64,000 bases of DNA from G020354785 sp964534745 (lineage in GTDB: Bacteria; Bacteroidota; Bacteroidia; Bacteroidales; UBA10428), in assembly GCA_964534745.1 (NCBI GenBank), contig CAZHQW010000001.1, positions 62,001 to 126,000 on the forward strand, given 5' to 3'. Both the position numbers and the translations under genes were made by a program. Numbering within the stretch: position 1 is the stretch's first letter; each line of letters begins with the position of its first letter. Shown piece after piece: positions 60,740-64,000 of the stretch. The notes beneath the pieces were generated by a model. That model saw only the letters and a list, made by a program, of their open reading frames with translations. It was not told the DNA's origin and searched no databases.

Positions 60740-61951
60740 TTAATCATTGCTTTTATGCTGGCAAAGCTTGTCGAGGTAGGTTTTCATCCTCCCGATGGCC
60801 TCCACTATATTTTCATCTGATGTTGCAAATGAAATCCTTATGCACGAGGGTTCACCGAATGCCTCGCCGGGCACAGTGGCAATATGTGCTTTTTCAAGGA
60901 GATACATACATAGATCGGTTGAGTTTTTGATCTTTCTTTCACCATCAGACTTCCCGTAATATGAACTGACATCGGGAAAGACATAAAAAGCACCGTCCGG
61001 CACGCAGGTCTTTAAACTATTAATATCTTTCAGCAGACTTATGATAAGGTCCCTTCTTCTCCTGAAAGCTTTGTTCATTTCCGAAACACAGGACTGGTCT
61101 GAGTTAAGAGCTGTAACAGCTGCCTTTTGTGCTATAGTGGACGGACCCGTAAGTAATTGTCCCTGCAGTTTTATACAGGCCCTTGCGAGCCACAGGGGGG
61201 CCCCTATATATCCTATTCTCCATCCTGTCATCGCGTAAGCTTTCGAAACCCCGTTTACTACAACAACCCTTTCCTTAATAGAATCAAACTGGGCAATACT
61301 TTCATGTTTTCCTACAAAATTTATATGTTCGTATATTTCATCAGTGACGACAAATATGGCTGGATTTTTTTCAACCACCTCAGCTATTGATCTGAGTTCA
61401 TCCCTGGTATAAACAGCACCGGTAGGATTTGAAGGTGAACATAACAGTATTACCTTGGTTTTGGGGGTAATAGATTTTTCAATCTGGGCTGCAGTGACTT
61501 TAAATTTGTTTTCTATTCGTCCGTTAATTACAACATTTATGCCTTCAGCTATTTTAACAAGCTCAACATAAGTTACCCAGTAGGGAGCGGGGACAATTAC
61601 CTCGTCACCTTTGTCCACCAGTGACAGCATAACATGAGCAAGTGCATTCTTTGCTCCTGCAGATACTACAACCTGTTCAGGAGAATAATCAAGGTTGTTT
61701 TCTTTTTTAAACTTATTTGATATAGCTTCCCTGAGATCAGGAAAGCCCGGGGCTGGCGGATAAAATGAAAAATTATCGTCAATAGCTTTCTTTGCTGCTG
61801 ATTTTATATGAGCAGGTGTAAAAAAATCGGGTTCTCCCACACTGAGATTTATTACGTCTATTCCCTGTGCTTTTAAATCTTTGCCTCTCTGATTCATAGC
61901 TATGGTTGCCGATGTCGAAAGATTTGCTATTCTTGCTGATACACTTTCCAT
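60740..61951 (-). CDS. Class I/II pyridoxal-phosphate aminotransferase (aspartate type)
   Basis: This 403-residue enzyme of the AspC Ib group starts MESVSARIANLSTSATIAM. It has INLSVGEPDFFTP, SAGAKNAL, CSPSNPTGAVYT, the PLP lysine motif VVNGVSKAYAMTGWRIGY and a C-terminal CIRISFA with the substrate Arg. ATG 61951 is chosen over 61999 because the upstream residues precede the conserved start. It probably transaminates aspartate, glutamate or prephenate with 2-oxoglutarate. Confidence 0.93.
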   Translation of the reverse strand: MESVSARIANLSTSATIAMNQRGKDLKAQGIDVINLSVGEPDFFTPAHIKSAAKKAIDDNFSFYPPAPGFPDLREAISNKFKKENNLDYSPEQVVVSAGAKNALAHVMLSLVDKGDEVIVPAPYWVTYVELVKIAEGINVVINGRIENKFKVTAAQIEKSITPKTKVILLCSPSNPTGAVYTRDELRSIAEVVEKNPAIFVVTDEIYEHINFVGKHESIAQFDSIKERVVVVNGVSKAYAMTGWRIGYIGAPLWLARACIKLQGQLLTGPSTIAQKAAVTALNSDQSCVSEMNKAFRRRRDLIISLLKDINSLKTCVPDGAFYVFPDVSSYYGKSDGERKIKNSTDLCMYLLEKAHIATVPGEAFGEPSCIRISFATSDENIVEAIGRMKTYLDKLCQHKSND

Positions 61952-62012
61952 TAATAAATACTTTAATATTTGAGCAAATAAAAATAATCTTTTTATCATA
62001 AATTATTTAATA

Positions 62013-62036
62013 TTGTAAACTATAATTTTTACAATG
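62013..62036. repeat. Inverted repeat next to a start codon
   Basis: A perfect 8-bp inverted repeat ATTGTAAA (62013-62020) / TTTACAAT (62029-62036) with an 8-nt spacer ends 2 nt before the ATG at 62039. It lies in the divergent space between the aminotransferase and the small membrane protein, so it could be an operator for either gene or an RNA hairpin at the start site. Confidence 0.5.
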
Positions 62037-62038
62037 CC

Positions 62039-62566
62039 ATGGCTATGAAAGACATTATTGAGATATTGAAATATATACTGCCTTCATTAATTGTTTTTCT
62101 TACAGCGTTCTATTTCTTAAAGAAATATTTTGATAATGAGGATAAAAAGAGAAAACACCAGTCTGTACTGAAGAATCAGGATATTATTACACCTTTGCGC
62201 CTGCAGGCATATGAAAGAATCATATTGTTACTTGAGCGAATATCACCTGAAAGCCTTATTGTGCGTGTAAATAAACCTGGCTATTCAAGCAAGGAGCTGC
62301 ATACGGAATTAATAAATACAATAAGAATCGAATGGGAACACAATCTATCACAGCAATTATATATTTCAAACAAATCCTGGGAAGTAGTTAAGAATGCCAG
62401 GGCCAATGTAATACAGCTAATTAATATTGCAGCAGACAAAGTTAAGGGCGATTCGAAATCAATTACTCTCAGCAAGGAGATTCTTTCATCTTTAATGACA
62501 CAGGAAAAGATCCATACAGGTGATGCGATTAAGTTCTTAAAGGAGGAGATGAACCGCATATTTTAG
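62039..62566 (+). CDS. Small single-pass membrane protein, conserved-type hypothetical
   Basis: This 175-residue protein has one N-terminal transmembrane helix (about 12-30, YILPSLIVFLTAFYFL). A mostly helical cytoplasmic domain follows, with PLRLQAYERIILLLERISPESLI, EWEHNLSQQLYIS and a C-terminal MTQEKIHTGDAIKFLK. I recall similar unnamed proteins in Bacteroidota, without known function. An alternative ATG lies two codons downstream. The malic enzyme gene starts 28 nt later. Confidence 0.75.
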   Translation: MAMKDIIEILKYILPSLIVFLTAFYFLKKYFDNEDKKRKHQSVLKNQDIITPLRLQAYERIILLLERISPESLIVRVNKPGYSSKELHTELINTIRIEWEHNLSQQLYISNKSWEVVKNARANVIQLINIAADKVKGDSKSITLSKEILSSLMTQEKIHTGDAIKFLKEEMNRIF

Positions 62567-62594
62567 TCTTTATTAATATTTAAATCGATTTCAG

Positions 62595-64000
62595 ATGGCG
62601 AAAAGAGAAAAGGCTATTGATTTGGGACTGGGAAATCTGGATAATGTTTTTCCTGAAGGATATACGCAGGAGCAACTTGCCAGGGCCAAAACACTATTTC
62701 TGAAAAGGCTGGCTGAAAAGGCACACAAGTTTTACGGAGGCAAGATGCAGGTAGTACCTAAAGCTCCGGTTCCGGGATTTAACTGGTTTAATGTATGGTA
62801 TACACCGGGCGTATCAAGAGTATCTACCAGCATCAGGGACAATAATGACGATTCATACGAGCTTTCAAACAGGGGCAACCTGGTAGCGGTAATCAGTGAC
62901 TCAACACGTGTCCTGGGAGACGGGGACTGCACTCCTCCGGGCGGATTAGGGGTGATGGAAGGAAAAGCTTTCCTGATGAAGTACCTGGGAGGGATAGATG
63001 CCATAGCTTTATGTATTGACAGCAAGAATGAAAAGGGTGAGAACGATGCCGGCAGAATTATCCAGTTTGTGAAAATGGTGCAGCATAGTTTCGGAGCTGT
63101 TAATCTTGAAGACATATCACAGCCCAACTGTTACAAGGTTCTTGATACTCTGCGTGAAGAGTGTATTATCCCTGTGTGGCACGATGATGCCCAGGGCACA
63201 GCCTGTGTGACGCTGGCCGGATTGATTAATGCATTGAAGCTGGCAAATAAAAAAATAGATGAAATAAAGATCACAATGCTGGGAGCAGGGGCTTCGAATA
63301 CTACTATTGCCAGGCTGCTGATAACTGAAGGTGCTGACCCTGGAAAGATCATTATGTTTGATACAAAGGGAGCCCTCCATGCGGGAAGAGAAGATATAAG
63401 GTCAGATCAGCGCTTCTACAGGAAGTGGGAGTTATGCCAGAGCACCAATAAAAGTAAAACATTGAATTTTGAGGATGCGATGAAGAACTCTGATGTTTTA
63501 ATCGCACTTTCAAGGCCGGGTCCCGATGTTATAAAACCTCAGTGGATAAGCATTATGGCAGATAAGGCAATAGTGTTTGTATGTGCAAATCCTGTCCCTG
63601 AGATTTATCCCTATGCTGCTACAGAGGCAGGTGCTTATATTGTGGCTACCGGACGCGGGGATTTTCCCAACCAGGTCAACAATTCGCTGGGATTCCCCGG
63701 TATACTTAAGGGGGCGCTAATGGTGAGGGCTAAAAAGATTACTGACCATATGGCTATAGCTGCTGCCCATTCACTGGCTGATTTTGCCGAGAAGAGAGGT
63801 ATTAGTCCTGATAATATAATTCCCAAGATGGATGAAACCGAAGTATTTATCCAGGAGGCAGCCGATGTTGCCATGCAGGCGATAAAAGAGGGTGTGGCCA
63901 GAGTATCTCTGTCAAGGGAGCAGGCTAGCAGCAGGGCAAGAAATGATATTGACCGCTCAAGGAAAATAACTCATGAGCTTGTATCGTGCGGCTTTATCAA
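62595..64000 (+). CDS. Malic enzyme (3' end cut by window)
   Basis: The open frame begins at ATG 62595 and is still open at 64000 (468 codons visible). It has the N-terminal malic domain with VPGFNWFNVWYTPGVSR and LGVMEGKAFLMKYLGG. The catalytic or metal region is PVWHDDAQGTACVTLAGL, the NAD(P)-binding fold TMLGAGASNTTIARLL, and a late CANPVPEIYP and GRGDFPNQVNNSLGFPGI. It converts malate to pyruvate and CO2 with NAD(P)H. The stretch SDSTRVLGDGDCTPPGG replaces the commoner GSAVLGLGN type, so it is a divergent member. Only its absence of a stop kept it from being a closed frame. Confidence 0.93.
   Translation, partial: MAKREKAIDLGLGNLDNVFPEGYTQEQLARAKTLFLKRLAEKAHKFYGGKMQVVPKAPVPGFNWFNVWYTPGVSRVSTSIRDNNDDSYELSNRGNLVAVISDSTRVLGDGDCTPPGGLGVMEGKAFLMKYLGGIDAIALCIDSKNEKGENDAGRIIQFVKMVQHSFGAVNLEDISQPNCYKVLDTLREECIIPVWHDDAQGTACVTLAGLINALKLANKKIDEIKITMLGAGASNTTIARLLITEGADPGKIIMFDTKGALHAGREDIRSDQRFYRKWELCQSTNKSKTLNFEDAMKNSDVLIALSRPGPDVIKPQWISIMADKAIVFVCANPVPEIYPYAATEAGAYIVATGRGDFPNQVNNSLGFPGILKGALMVRAKKITDHMAIAAAHSLADFAEKRGISPDNIIPKMDETEVFIQEAADVAMQAIKEGVARVSLSREQASSRARNDIDRSRKITHELVSCGFI

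Noticed and set aside
1..64000. Search by eye for CRISPR arrays, tRNA or rRNA genes, insertion sequences and phage genes
   Set aside because: No repeat-spacer array, cloverleaf, transposase or integrase frame was seen.

Overview
The window is AT-rich, densely coded DNA from a member of the Bacteroidota, most likely an anaerobic or microaerotolerant gliding-lineage organism near Bacteroidales/Marinilabiliales. The evidence is the gliding genes gldF/gldG, a type IX secretion C-terminal domain, a membrane LytTR regulator, PAS hybrid histidine kinases, TPR/SpoIIE phosphatases, Bacteroidota-type promoter elements (TTTG about 20 nt upstream of TAnnTTTG), and weak ribosome binding sites. Rubrerythrin, ferredoxin-dependent 2-oxoacid oxidoreductase and two [NiFe]-hydrogenase systems point to fermentative or H2-linked energy metabolism. 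A run of 100 N inside one gene shows that this is a scaffolded assembly, possibly metagenomic.

Positions 1-12.1 kb form a hydrogen-metabolism island. It begins inside the 3' half of an Mrp-antiporter/ferredoxin membrane complex (mrpD-E-F-G plus a HycF-like two-cluster ferredoxin), probably the tail of a group 4 energy-converting hydrogenase. Two radical-SAM proteins, a hydrogenase maturation protease and an unknown zinc-ribbon protein follow. Next is a complete NAD-linked group 3d bidirectional hydrogenase, hoxF-hoxU-hoxY-hoxH-hoxW, ending in an orphan receiver domain.

Positions 12.2-18.8 kb hold a lipoprotein and a minus-strand three-gene unit: membrane LytTR regulator, TonB-dependent receptor, TPR/SpoIIE phosphatase. 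Positions 19-21.8 kb carry a four-subunit 2-oxoacid:ferredoxin oxidoreductase. Positions 22.5-24.3 kb carry a flavin reductase, rubrerythrin and a HAD hydrolase. Positions 24.3-38 kb are mostly housekeeping: nadD-gmk-yicC, a MATE exporter, pyruvate kinase, a zinc alcohol dehydrogenase, a hybrid kinase, an FAH-family enzyme, a DEDDh exonuclease, dnaN and gldFG.

Positions 38-52.8 kb contain a PagL-like lipid A deacylase, a tandem polysaccharide deacetylase secreted by T9SS, envelope lipoproteins, SpoIID (broken by the gap), lpxB, surE, pheT, a macrodomain protein, a WD40 protein, methylglyoxal synthase and a second hybrid kinase. Between that kinase and a KefB-like antiporter lies an endonuclease V pseudogene that I found by translating the apparent spacer.

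Positions 55.1-58.1 kb form a sulfur-handling operon: a sulfide:quinone oxidoreductase-like flavoprotein, a DUF1641 protein, a TusE/DsrC-like carrier and a DsrE2-like protein. It is preceded by overlapping palindromes and ends in a clear terminator. Facing it, positions 58.1-60.4 kb hold an ECF sigma, zinc anti-sigma, CnrX-like and Spy-like stress operon with two near-identical candidate sigma promoters. The window closes with an aminotransferase, a small membrane protein and a malic enzyme cut by the window end. I saw no rRNA, tRNA, CRISPR array, insertion sequence or prophage.
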